Made by a program: the position numbers and the translations under genes. Below the pieces are notes generated by a model. That model was given only the letters and a program-made list of their open reading frames with translations. It was not told the origin of the DNA and made no database searches. Positions 1 to 12,600 of a stretch of DNA of 64,000 bases are shown here, one piece after another. Position 1 is the first letter of the stretch. Each line of letters begins with the position of its first letter. The stretch comes from Beaufortia kweichowensis (taxonomy: Eukaryota; Chordata; Actinopteri; Cypriniformes; Gastromyzontidae): contig CM032797.1 in the NCBI GenBank assembly GCA_019155185.1, positions 3,914,881-3,978,880 of the forward strand, written 5' to 3'.

Positions 1-203
1 TTTTTGGTATTTAACCATTTGTTTGATGCATTTAAACAAACTGTGGTGAAAACAAACCGAAATGGATCTGACATTTGTTATTTATGTTTATGTTTGTTCT
101 TTATTTGCAAGCTCCTCCTTTAATCTTCATTCACTTATTCTGTTCTGTGCATTAGCCATTTATTTATATTTATTTGGTCATTTTATTTTTTTCATGTTCA
201 CAG

Positions 204-510
204 TGAGTTTTACTAAACATCATTCTTACTAAAAAGCTAGCTCTCCCGCTGATGTCTTTGAAAATGTCATCACACCAAACAAAACTGTAAAATCTATTCT
301 GGTACCGTCACTATGAAAAATGTCAACCTGAATTTATTGTAGTCTATAAAAGTGAAAAAGAAGCTCAGATAGATCCAAGACTCTCAGTTAAAGTCACAAA
401 AGGTGAAGAAACTCGTGTATCTGGAGATCTCTGTTGCTGCAGTCACAAACTCTCAATGATTGATTTATTCAGACGCCAAGACATATTCAAGATTATTGTG
501 CTCCGAGATC
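204..510 (+). pseudogene. TCR alpha-like V segment relic V1
   Basis: This is a decayed V exon of TCR alpha type. A splice-acceptor-like CAG at 201-203 precedes it. Readable pieces include an LFWYRH-type framework 2 near 297, PEFIVVYKSEKEAQ after it, and a C-terminal YCAPRS just before the recombination signal. Stops and frameshifts interrupt it, and the DSALYYC region is split by an extra segment. The leader exon was not found. It cannot encode a receptor chain. Assignment to TCR alpha rather than delta rests on framework style and the 23-bp-spacer RSS, so a delta V is possible. Confidence 0.7.
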
Positions 511-549
511 CACTGTGACTAAACCACATTCAACACTCATACAAAAACA
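511..549 (+). other. V(D)J recombination signal, 23-bp spacer
   Basis: Heptamer CACTGTG (511-517), exactly 23 bp of spacer (518-540) and nonamer ACAAAAACA (541-549) follow V1 directly. The consensus is CACAGTG and ACAAAAACC, so there is one mismatch in each part. This is the expected type and position for a TCR alpha V gene. Confidence 0.8.
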
Positions 550-555
550 CTTTAT

Positions 556-1930
556 TATTGACATTATTGTGTACTTCACATTTGTTAAAATCCTTTACTC
601 CTGATCTTATTTGACTTTATTTGAACTATTTCTGTAGTTTTCTTTCAATTAAAATATTACATTCACAAAAAACTTACATTCCATTTTAAGATAAGTATAC
701 ATTTATATTTTTATTTTTTGACCATTATGCTAAAGTAAACACGGTATACAAAAAATGGTGCTTCAGCCGTTCTTTGCCTTTAATTTCAGGGCAACCACTT
801 TAACCACTTTTCATCAAAAAGAGCTGCTATATAGCACCGCTATCCTATAAAGAATCTGTTATTATAATATAATTCATATGTGACCCTGTCTGTGAAAAGC
901 AGGCTAAAGTCTAAAAATCTAATTCTGAGATAACGAGCATTAAAGTTTGATTTCACCTATTAATTTCACTATAATTTCAATCTTTGACATGACCTTACTC
1001 AGATAATATTAAATATATCAATGTTAAATTCTCACAGAATGTTCTTTATATTACGTAGAATTATTTTATGTAGAAAACAAAAAACCCAACAAAAAATGAC
1101 TTTAGCTGGGTTTTCACAGACAAGAAAATGTAATTTTTTTTTATATTAAATAAAATACTTTTTACATTGTACCATGCATGTTACCTACAGTAAATAAATG
1201 CTGGTTCAAACCAAATGAGGGCGACATTTACTAAATATTAACAATGTAATTGTCTGTGACAGCTGATGATCATCACTCACCGATTTCTTCATCCTTCATT
1301 CTTTAAAGTTTTATTGTGAATTGGTGATGTTTTTCAAATAAAACCAAATCTGTATATATTTTTAATTAAATGTTTTGTGTTAAAAGACACAGTTGACAAT
1401 ACAGGATCTGTGACTCTTCTGTGAAGTCGAGTTTTCTCATGCTTGACCCATAATTAATTTGCCCATAAACAATATAAAGCTGTAGTGTTGTAAAATGTTT
1501 GTATAATGCCATCATTTTTTATCTTGTTGAGATTAAAATTAACTTCTTTATCATTATATATACAATTTATTTAAGTAGTATTAAGGTTTATTGCTGGCTT
1601 ACAGGTGACACATTATGACGGAATTGAAAAATCAAACAATCAGATCTGGGGGTGAAATGCTCTCTACTGTAAATATGTTAGATATATAGTTCAATCATCC
1701 TGCAGTGGTTTCATCATCCAAACCAGAGGTCCTCATGGTCATTTACTCAAGTTACCCAAAAGTAATAATGACAAAAAGCGTATTTTCACTGTACAAAACC
1801 CACTGAGCATTCCACAATTCCATAAAGCATTAAGACAATACTTTTAAACCCCATTAACATAAAGAGGTGGAGCTCAAACTCGCATCTAATGTGATCTTGT
1901 GAAATCTCTTCACAGATCGTTCCCAGTCGT
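556..1930. other. AT-rich intergenic DNA, no gene seen
   Basis: No convincing reading frame, RNA gene or transposon end was found here. The last part merges into the 5' flank of NLR gene A. Confidence 0.5.
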
Positions 1931-1936
1931 CACGAG

Positions 1937-1943
1937 TATAAAA
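1937..1943 (+). promoter_or_regulatory. Candidate TATA box of NLR gene A
   Basis: TATAAAA lies inside a block (CCCAGTCGTCACGAGTATAA) that is conserved upstream of NLR gene B at 41736-41742. It is about 100 bp upstream of the predicted first splice donor. Promoter function is inferred from position and conservation between paralogues. Confidence 0.5.
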
Positions 1944-1966
1944 TGTGTACTGTACCTTTAAATGTT

Positions 1967-2166
1967 ATTTCCTTGTTTGACTCCTCAGGTGACAGGTGAA
2001 ACTAATCGGGATCCATTTTGTGATTGTGGCAAAAAAGTGTGTGAGTAAACTAAACAGTAAATATGACTGTGTAAATGACATGAAACATAAATGAAGATTT
2101 GTAAATGATTTTCTAGGTGATTTTCTAGTGAGTCATGAGGAAGTGAAGATCAACAGATTTACACAG
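1967..2166 (+). other. 5' non-coding exons of NLR gene A (predicted)
   Basis: Exon 1 is predicted to end at 2040 (AAGTGT then GTGAGT). Gene B has GTAAGT at the matching place, so the donor is kept despite a base change. Exon 2 is 2129-2166, between a TTTTCTAG acceptor and an ACACAG/GTGAGA donor, and contains a short ATG AGG AAG TGA upstream frame. The 12 bases before its acceptor are duplicated in gene A and single in gene B. The transcription start is a guess from the TATA-like box. Confidence 0.45.
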
Positions 2167-2506
2167 GTGAGAAATGAACCACTGCAAAACACTGACAACA
2201 AATTACACTCACAAACCAAAACTCACAAGACAACATGAATAAACTTTTATATAATAAACTATCTGCTGCAGTAAGACATCTAATAGCAGTTAGTTATGAA
2301 TACTTTACACAGCTGCATGTGAAATAATCACATCAGTTTTATCTCTGTGTGTCTGATATGATTTAATGAACACATGAACTCCAGACACTAAAATCACAAC
2401 AACACAAACACATACTGAGACTTTTACTGTTTTCCTCTGAATCATCTGTATGTTTGTGTTCAGTTTCTTTTTTTGCAGATATAAAATCAACATTTGAGCT
2501 GCTGTC

Positions 2507-3674
2507 ATGACCTCCAGAAAGAGTCTCTCTGGAGAAAGTGACACAAACACAATGAACAGGTGAGAGAGTTTCAACAGTTTGTTTTATATATTTTATTAAG
2601 TAAATGAACATTAAACTTTCTGAGTCACAGTGAAATAAACAGCAGATTCAATCATCAGGTACAAATAATTCTCAAAATTGAATTTATATCACAATATTGT
2701 CAAAACAACTTAATAACACATTCAAATTATATAGATTAAAATAATTTACATAAAATAAGCACATAACAAAGACAATACCATAATATTCCTTATTAACAGT
2801 GTTTTTACATTTCATTTATAAAATAACATGATTTAACAATAAACAGTAACTTCATGAATTACTTTTAACTATTAATAAATGCTAAAAATGTTGTTTGTTG
2901 TTACCAACTTTTTGCTTCATTTCCATCTGGAGAAAAAGACTCGTCTACTGTAAGAAAAGATTATTTAGGTTTGAGATTGAGAACAATGAAAGACATTGAG
3001 AGAGTTTGTAGTTTTTTAAACAGTGTTTATTTGTTGTTGTGTTTCAGTTTGTCTCATGGAGAATCTCCTGAATTCAGTTGTGTGTCCATGAAGAGTGATG
3101 AATCAATAGGTCAGCCAGTTAACTTCAGTTCAGGAGACTGTGATGCAGATGTGAGGTGAGAACAGTCTGATGATTTAGACGAGTAAATCACTTTAGTTGA
3201 TCTGTACACTTTACATTACTGACAAACACACACATTCATCATGTGTTTTTACTGTTGTGTGTTACATGTCTGAATTTCATTATATGCACAAACATATTGA
3301 CTTTATTGTGAAATTACAGCAACACAACTGATGGATCAGACTTTATCAAGAGGAAGCAAATGGATTCTGTTTTCCAGGTGCGTGCGTGCGTGCGTGCGTG
3401 TTCCTAGTAAATTCTTATGGTGACATATTTTAATTAAATAAAACCTTGTCATGTAAACAATGATTTCAGGAGCTTGAGCACAAAATCATCTCTCTGATGA
3501 AGAAAGAGCTGAAGATCTTTAAGACACTACTGAGTCCAGATTCCCCATCATGCTGTGAGAGAGAGGAGGAGGATGATGAAGATCAGATCAGAGTCAGAGA
3601 GGATCTTCTGAAGATCACACTGCACGTCCTGAAGAAGATGAAGCAGACAGACCTCGCCAACAAACTACAGACCA
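2507..3674 (+). CDS. N-terminal coding exons of NLR gene A
   Basis: Four exons, 2479-2559 (coding from 2507), 3048-3155, 3320-3377 and 3470-3674, encode about 141 residues. The first reads MTSRKSLSGESDTNTMN. The second carries the peptide SPEFSCVSMKSDES, which resembles the N-terminal peptide of zebrafish-type NLRs. The fourth is charged and helix-prone (ELEHKIISLMKKELKIFKT, then an acidic EREEEDDEDQ stretch). No classical PYD or CARD motif was recognised, although the helical fourth exon occupies the place where a death-fold domain would sit. Confidence 0.75.
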
Positions 3675-6600
3675 GTAAGAGCTCTGAGTCATGTGACTAT
3701 TACATCACTTTACCTTCAGAGGAACAGACACAGAGTCTCTATTTACTGATTATTTACGGGTTATTTTAATATTCAAACACCCTGTATGAGGAAGCTTTAC
3801 TTAGAAAAAAGAAAATACACTGGAAATTTAGAGGAAATGTATTTATTTAAAGAATAATTAAACAACATTTTACTTTATTCATTAAGTCAGCAATTCTTCA
3901 CGTTGGCGAGAACAAAAATACACAAAATCTCCCTTATGAATGTTTTTATGTCAGTGTAGTATATAATAATATTTATGTATTCTTGGATCTGCTGTTTAAC
4001 AATATACAAATGTTTTGAAATAGCTAGCAATGAGGTACTAAAATGTGATCTTAGAGCCCTGGTTTTGATGTTGGAAATGAATAAGATTCCTATAGAGATT
4101 CCTATAATTCACTCATATTCTGAACATCTGTTTACTGTACTTTATTACATTTGATATGCTGTAAAGTGCTGTGTTAAATATAAAAACTGATAAATATAAT
4201 ACATTGAACTATTAAGTAGCATCATAATGAAATGAATTTATGTTGTATTATATTATTATATATTAGATAATACAAAATGTATTTTTATAGTGTTGCCAGT
4301 TGTATTTCTGGTTATCAGAATTAAATCATATGAATAATATACAAGTGTTACATGGATTATGCAGTTTTCTCTGTTAATCAATGGGTTGATATGGATACAT
4401 TTTGATTTCTCTTCTTTACACAACAGGACTCGCCCCTTTGTGCATGAAGAAACACAAAACCAGATTAAAAGAGAAATTTCAGAGAATGAATGAAGGAATA
4501 TCAAGTCAAGGAAGCTCAAGACTTGTGAATGAGATCTACACAGAGCTGTACATCACAGAGGGAGGAAGTGGAGAGATGAATAATGAACATGAGGTGAGAC
4601 AGATTGAGACAACATCCAGAAGATCAGAGACACAAGAAACACTAATCAAATGCAATGACATCTTTAATGTCTTACCTGGACAAGACAAAGTCATCAGAAG
4701 TGTGTTGACTAAAGGAGTTGCTGGAATTGGAAAAACGGTCTCTGTGCAGAAGTTCATTCTGGACTGGACTGAAGGAAAAGCAAATCAGGATATTCACTTC
4801 ATATTTCCACTTCCTTTCAGAGAACTGAATCTGATGAAAGAGAAAAATATCAGTCTGATGGATCTTCTTCATCAGTTCTTCACAGATACAAAAGAACTGA
4901 GATCAAGAGACTTTATTGACTATAAAGTTTTGTTTATCTTTGATGGTCTGGATGAGTGTCGACTTCCTCTAGATTTCTCAAACAATCCGAGTTTGTTTGA
5001 TGTAAGTGAATCAGCTTCAGTGGATGTGCTGCTGACCAACATCATCAAGAGAAATCTGCTTCCTTCTTCTCTGATCTGGATCACCTCTCGACCAGCAGCA
5101 GCCAATCAGATTCCTCCTGAGTGTGTTGATCAGCTGACAGATGTACGAGGCTTCAATGACCCTCAGAAGGACGAGTATTTCAGGAAGAGAATAAATGATC
5201 CGAAACTGGCCAACAAAATCATCACACACATCAAATCATCAAGAAGTCTGTACATCATGTGTCACATCCCAGTCTTCTGCTGGATTTCAGTCACTGTTCT
5301 AGAGACAATGTTGAGTGAATCAAAGAGAACAAAGATCCCCAAGACTCTCACTCAAATGTTCACACACTTCCTGATCTTTCAGACCAAACTGAAGAGTCAG
5401 AAGTATGATGGGAAATGTGAGGTAGATCTTCAGCAGGCTAGAAAGAGTCTTCTGTCACTGGGAGAACTGGCTTTTCAACAGCTGGAGAAAGGGAACCTGA
5501 TCTTCTATGAGGAGGACCTGAGACAGTGTGACATTGATGTCAGAGACGCGTCAGTGTACTCAGGAGTTTGTACTCAGATCTTCAGAGAGGAGTTTGGACT
5601 TTATCTGGGGAAGGTCTTCAGCTTTGTGCATCTGAGTGTTCAGGAGTTTCTCGCTGCTTTATTTGTGTTTATTTCATTTTCTCAACAAACATCAAAACTC
5701 TTCAGAAGGTTCAGATCAAATATGAGTGATTTACTGAAAAGTGAAGTGGACAAGGCCTTACAGAGTGAGAACGGACATCTGGATCTTTATCTCCGATTTC
5801 TTTTGGGTCTCTCACTGAAGTCCAATCAGATGATCTTACGAGACCTGATGACACAGACAGGAAGAAGCTCTGACAGCAAACAGGAAATAGTTGAATACAT
5901 TAAGATGAAGATCAGAGAGAATCTCTCTCCAGAGAAGTCCATCAATCTGTTTCACTGTCTGAATGAACTGAATGATCATTCTCTAGTGCAGGAAGTCCAA
6001 ACATACCTGAACAGAGGAGATAAATCTAGTCTGTCTGGAGTAAGTCTGTCTTCTGCTCAGTGGTCAGCTCTGGTGTTTGTGTTACTGAACTCAGAAGAGA
6101 CGCTGGATGAGTTTATACTGGAGAAATATGATCCATCTGATGAATGTCTTCTGAGACTGCTGCCAGTGATCAAAACATCCAGAAAAGCTGAGTGAGTCAT
6201 TTAACTGCTGTTTAATCCTCTCAACACTAAATACAGATAAAGATGAATTCAGGAGCACTAGTGTTTCTGTGTGAATGAATGATGTTGATAGCTGTGAGCT
6301 CAATGCAGTGAGGCTGTTGACCGATGAGAAGATGCTCTGACGTCTGTTTACAGGTTTAGATTGACTGGTGTGATCTAGAGGATCAGAGATAGTCATCAAA
6401 CATAGAGTCAATGCAATATTACAGCAGAGTACTGACCGTGTTAAAGTCAACTTCAACTCATTTATGATGTTTTTCATCTTTGAGTAATTTAACACACTGT
6501 TATCTTGTTATTTCTCTCTCAGTCTGAGTCTCTGTAAACTGACAGAGAAAAGTTGTTCATCACTGGCGTCAGTTCTCAGATCAAACTCCTCAAGTCTGAC

Positions 6601-9600
6601 AGAACTGAATCTGAGTGACAATAATCTGCAGGATTCAGGAGTGAAGCTGCTCTCTGATGGACTGAAGAATCCAAACTGTAAACTGAAGATATTACAGTAA
6701 GACAATCCTTTAACTAATTAGTTTGTATCATCACACAAAAGCTCATGACATCATCAGTTATACATGTCAATACACTGGAAAAAAGTCTGAACACCAAAGA
6801 GTTTAATCTCTTACAGACACACAGTCTAAATAATGATTGAACAATATTAAACTCCTGCTTTGAAATTATTTACTCTTTACTTCTCATTTACTTGTGGTCA
6901 CAATATCACACACATGTAAATATACTTCATGTCTTTATCTGTTGTAAGTGTGAGGAGTTTTTCTCTCTCTGTAGGTTAAATAACTGCAGTATTGGAGTTG
7001 AAGGTTTTGTTGCTCTGACTTCAGCTCTGAGATTAAACCCGTCACACCTGAAACAACTGAATCTGAGATGTAATAAACCAGGAGATTCAGGAGTGAAGCT
7101 GCTCTCTGATCTACTGAAGGATCCAAACTGTAAACTAGAGACACTACTGTGAGTATCATCATACTGTTAGATAGTTACAGTAATGAGAAATTATTGCATA
7201 GTAAGTAAGATCCCGTTATCATTAAATTTTTATTAAGTGTTCATGTTTATTAAATTTTAAAACACAAGTGAAACTAAACCTACATACACTGCCGCTTAAA
7301 AGTTTGGGATCAGTGAAACTTGTTTTCATCAGTTGTCACTCCAGTCTTAAGTGTCACATGATCCTTCAGAAATCATTTTAATATGCTGATTTATTCTTAG
7401 TGTTATCAGTGTTGGAAACAGGTGTGCTGGCAGGATTCTTTGATAAATAACAAGTTAATAAGAACAGCATTTATTCAAAATATAAATCTTTTCTAACAAT
7501 GTAAATCTATGCTATCACTTTTCATTAATTTAACACATCTTTGATGAATAAAAGTATTATATTTTATATTAAAAGTATAAATATTTTATTCTTTCAAAAA
7601 AAGAAAGAATAAAAGTGTACTGACCCCAAACATTTGAATAGCAGTGTATATTGTTAGAGAACTTTTCTGTTTTAAATAAATGCTGTTCTTTTAAAGCTTT
7701 TATTGATCAAAGAATCCTGAAAACTGTTGAAAAGCACAACTGTTTCCCACACTGATAATAAATCAGATTATTGATCAGATTAAATCAGATTTTTAAAGGA
7801 TCATGTGACACTTAAAACTGGAGTGACAGCTGATGGAAATTCAGCTTTGCATCACAGGAATAAATTATACTTTGAAGTATATTCATATAAAAAACATTAT
7901 TTTTTCTGTATTTTTGATTAAAAAAAATTATCCTTGATGAGCGTAAGAGACTTCTTTAAAAAAAACATTACAAGTCTTACTGATCCCAAACTTTTGAGCG
8001 GGGGTGTACATCATATCAGCGCTTTCTGTGCTTGTTAAAAGATTTTAGATTGAACACCATATATTTTAACTGTAAATAATTGCAATTATTAGTCAAACTT
8101 ACAATTATACAGTTAGGTCCATATATATTTGGACACAGGCACAATTTTCATACTTTTGGCTTTGTATGCCAGCAGAATAAAATGAAAAAAAAAAAATCAA
8201 TCCAAATTGATAGGTTTACTCAAATGCTACTATCAATAAAGACAACAATCAGACCAAGACTGGTGTATAATACTCGCGAGGGAGAGAGCAGTCTCTCCGA
8301 TCCAAAGATCATCAGCGCCTCTCTCTCAGTCTTCTCTCTCCTCGCAGCCTTTTTATTGTGGTTAGTAACATCCATATAAGGAGATATAACACATAGATCT
8401 TGAAGAACTTTTGACCTCGATATACAGATCATGAGACACATGCTAAAAGTAAAAAGCAGAACATGTCTTAAATCATAGGCCTCGCTAAAGTAAAAGACCA
8501 TAGCGGACCGGTCATGCTAGAAAAGGAACCATACATTGCTTTAAAGAATAAAGGATAAATCATTAACAGAAATATTCATGCCATAGTAATTTTTACCATA
8601 CATTGACTTTTACAAAAACAGATACATAAATCTTAACATTTCCCTCCTGTTTATCATTTATTCTTTCAAGTTTATCAGAATTATACCTTTACCTGTTGGT
8701 ACTTTCAGTATAATTCGTCATCAAGAAATAATCTTCATGACAAACTTCTTTATATGACATTATCATTACTGTCCTTTTCTTTATCTTCCATAACAAGGGT
8801 TTCATATAAATCTTCATCAGTTTGATTATTTTCCAAAGTAATCATATACACTCTAGCAAGCATAGAATTTACCATTCTTTTGATCATTGCTGTAATACAT
8901 GGAATCACACATGTCATACATAAACAAAATAAAATCAATACTGCAAATATAGGTACGAGTATTTTGAGAAGCACATGCCACCACTGTCCTCCAAACAACC
9001 ATTGCAGAAGTCCACTGGTTGTTACTAGATCTTCTTCCATGACGCCTCGTAAGGCAGTTAAATTGGTTATAGCTTGATCTATAACATGTCCATCTTCATC
9101 ATTCTCAGGAATAAAAGTACAACAAGTTGTTCCTACCACAGTACAACGCCGCGAAGCGATGCAGTCATCTGGTCCAGAACCATCCGATTCTGCATCTCCA
9201 TTAGTCGTAATGCGGTGAGTTCTTCTTTGATACCTTTTAGTGCTGCGATAGTCGTGTTGACAAAGCTTTCAAATCGATAAGTCACTGTTTCCACTCGAAG
9301 CATGAGTTTACCAACACCAACCCAAGGAAAAAGGGCTAGTGCTACCTTTTGTCCATCATTCCACAACTTGTGGTCCAGGGGGACATCTGAGCCCCAGATG
9401 GAGTCATGCTGCTTGAAGTTTTCTTGTCTTTTCCTGCGATGGTAGTTCTTGGCTGTGATGATGTAGGAGTGGTCAGCAGGTATCATTGGAGCACATCGTC
9501 CTTGCCATCCTGTGGGTAAGTTGGTGTATACGTTTAATCCACATAACCAAACGAAGTTCGTCTGCGGAGTCGTTCCCATGGCATCTGGTACGGTGAAGTA

Positions 9601-12600
9601 AGCTGCACACTTAGCTTTCCTTTGGCTTCAGATTCATTAAAATGTCCTGTTGCATTCTTGGTACAAGGTGAATATATAACACCACAATTATGATCTGGAG
9701 CTTTTCCTACTTCAGTGGTTTTGCTAAAGAACGGTGTCCAGCTCTCATAGCAGGTGAAATTGGTTCTGGGAGACACATGGACAGGTCCGTACAATTTTCT
9801 GTTGGTGTTCAGTCCCAGAGCTAGAAAGTTCTGAAAAGTTATTACTGACGTGTCCACAGGTGCCGGCAACAGGTGGTTCAGCGTTGCATTCAGCGCTTCC
9901 GGAGAATAGGCTGACACCAGGCACTCTGGAAACAAATCAGACGGGTTTTCAACTGGAATCGGTATCACATGCGGGTTGGTACTGGAAACCGGCATCTTCG
10001 AACACACGTAGCAGTTTGTGTGATTTCCACTTTTGGCGAGAAACTTTGCATATCTGTACCACAAGTTAATATCATAGGTGTTCGTATACTTCTCTTCAAA
10101 AAGCGTATTCAGATCAAATCGTTTGTTCGGTGTAGGATCTCTCTTCTCTTTCTTCTGTACTCCATTCTTCTTTTGCGGTTACACGTTCCCTGTGAGTGTG
10201 ATGATCATCAGCAAGATGACGAGGTTCCCCGTTGCACCCCAATTAGATCTGGTTGTCCACATCGTTCTCACCCCTCCTCTTTTCCTGATTCCTAATCGAG
10301 TAGGGATCGTTGGTTTCTTCACTGACGTTGAGACGAACAGCCACTAAAAAGCTGAACCCCTTTGAAGTCAGACTGTCCCCACTACTCCGGTGAATCACTT
10401 AGAGAAGGTTGGAGTTTGATATGGCTTTGATGAACCCACGAAGGTCGTTCTGCAATCTTTACTGCGGTTGGGGTGGTTATCAGCACTTGATAGGGACCCT
10501 CCCACTTCGGCTGGACCAGGTCTTCCGCTTTATGACCTTGATGAAGACGTGATCGCCTGGTTTCACAGCTGTGTACTGTAAAACAGAAGAAGAAGGAGAT
10601 TTGGGCAGTATGTTTGCTTGTTTCACTTCCTTTTCATTAAAACCTTTTTCAAGTAATCACTAAGAGTGTGCTCTTCGTCTGCTTCTTGAACTATTGATGG
10701 AAAATCAGGTATTTTAAACTGTCGGCCATATATGATCTCAAAAGGTGTCAGGCCTTTAGATGAAGGTGTTATTCTCATGTATAACTTTACCAGGTCTAAA
10801 CATTCAGGCCATGGTCTCTTTGTTTCTTCCATGCATTTCTTCAATCTATTTTTAATTGTGCCATTAGTTCTTTCTACCAGCCCTGCACTCTGCGGGTGAT
10901 AAGCACAGTGATGTTTCAAGGTCATGACTAAATTCTCAGCCATCTTCTTGACAACATCATTTACAAAATGAGGACCATTGTCACTGTATATCTTTTCAGG
11001 TATACCATGGTTTGGGACTATATTTTTACATATAGCTTTTGCCACCGTTATTGCATCTGCTTTTGCTGAAGGCACAATTTCTACCCATCTTGAGAAAACA
11101 TCTATTATCACCAGGCAATAACGATAGGGTCCACTCTGACTTAATTCTATAAAGTCCATACAAAGATGTTGAAATGGGTGTTGTGGTTCTGGAAAACGTC
11201 CTCTCTTTGGTCTCAGATTTCCCTGTGCATTATGTCTTATACACACTCTACATGCTTTACAAAAATTTTTTGAGTAAGAATTGAAACCATAGGCTTTAAA
11301 GTATTTCTCTATACTATTTACCATCCCTCCTGTTGAGACATGGCATGGCCCATGGCTCAATATTGCTGCTGCTTTAAATAAAGCTTTGGGTAGAATAGGC
11401 TTATCCTCTACACACATCAAATCATCATTGTTTTTACAGCACCTTATGCGTTTTCAGTATTCTTGTTCTTTTTGGTGGTGCGGCATTTTGCATATCTCAT
11501 TCCATTCTATGTGATCTGACAATGTCATGGCATTTCCATAAATGAAATCTAATAGTGGCTGTGTCTTTTGAGCATAGCTAGGGATCCAAGCCCTGCAATA
11601 ATTACACAATCCTAAAAATGACATCATGTGTCTTTTTGTTACAGGTTTTGGTACGGCTAAAATAGCCTGCTTTCTTTGTGCTTGTATAAATTTCCCTTCG
11701 GATGTAAGTCTGTGCCCTAAGTATTGAACTTCTCTTTTTACCCACTGCAGTTTCTGTTTCTTGACTTTATTTCCTGTTTTTGCTAGATACTGCAGCAAAG
11801 CTATAGAATCAATTCTGCATTGTTCTTCAGTGTCAGAGGCCACTAATATGTCATCTACATATATTGTATTTGACTTTCCATCGGAGGATTAAATGCTGCT
11901 AAACAATTACTAATTGCTTGTGAATAAATCGTTGGACTCTCACAATAACCTTGGGGTAACCTATTGTACGTATATGACTTCCCCTGAAAGGTAAAGGCAA
12001 ACCAAAACTGTGAATCTGGATGTATGGGAATGGAGAAAAATGCATTGCTAATGTCTACTACAGTGAGCACTTTACATGTTGGTTTTAACTGATTCAATAG
12101 CGTATGTGGATCTGGGACCAGGGGGTTACAAGATCGTACTGCCTCATTCACTGCTCTCAAAACCTGCACCATTCGCCATTCATTTGTGTTTCTATTTCTG
12201 GTTGTTCTTCAAAAATCCCCATAGTCTGTATGGCTGCTGCACAGTCTACTATGGGTTCATCTAGTCAATCTGTTTCGTAACCTGGGTTTATAGGGGGAGG
12301 GGGACGAAACTCTCTATGTCCCTCTCTTCCGTTTTTTAGTTTCTAAAGGGGAGGGGGATAGAACTCCCCATGTCTCACTTTTCCATTTTTCTGACAGTTT
12401 CTCATCTTATTATACTTTATTCTCAATTCACTGTCTCTTTACTTTTTATTTATACTGCTTATACTGTTAAAAATATTTCACATCAACATATATTACTAAC
12501 CACTTCTCATACGAGGATTATCCAATAATCACAAAAACCACTGCTCCTTAAAGCTATAGAGCAAATTTGTCTCTTCTCTTCTTATCAAGCCTCACATACA

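Noticed and set aside
2305..2611. Minus-strand open frames with a cysteine/valine-rich tail, repeated at 42105-42407
   Set aside because: They overlap the first coding exon and its flanks in antisense, and exist in both paralogues only because of the duplication.
4536..5229. Several minus-strand open frames across the NACHT exon (also at 44746-45439)
   Set aside because: Antisense shadows of a conserved coding exon; no motif of their own.
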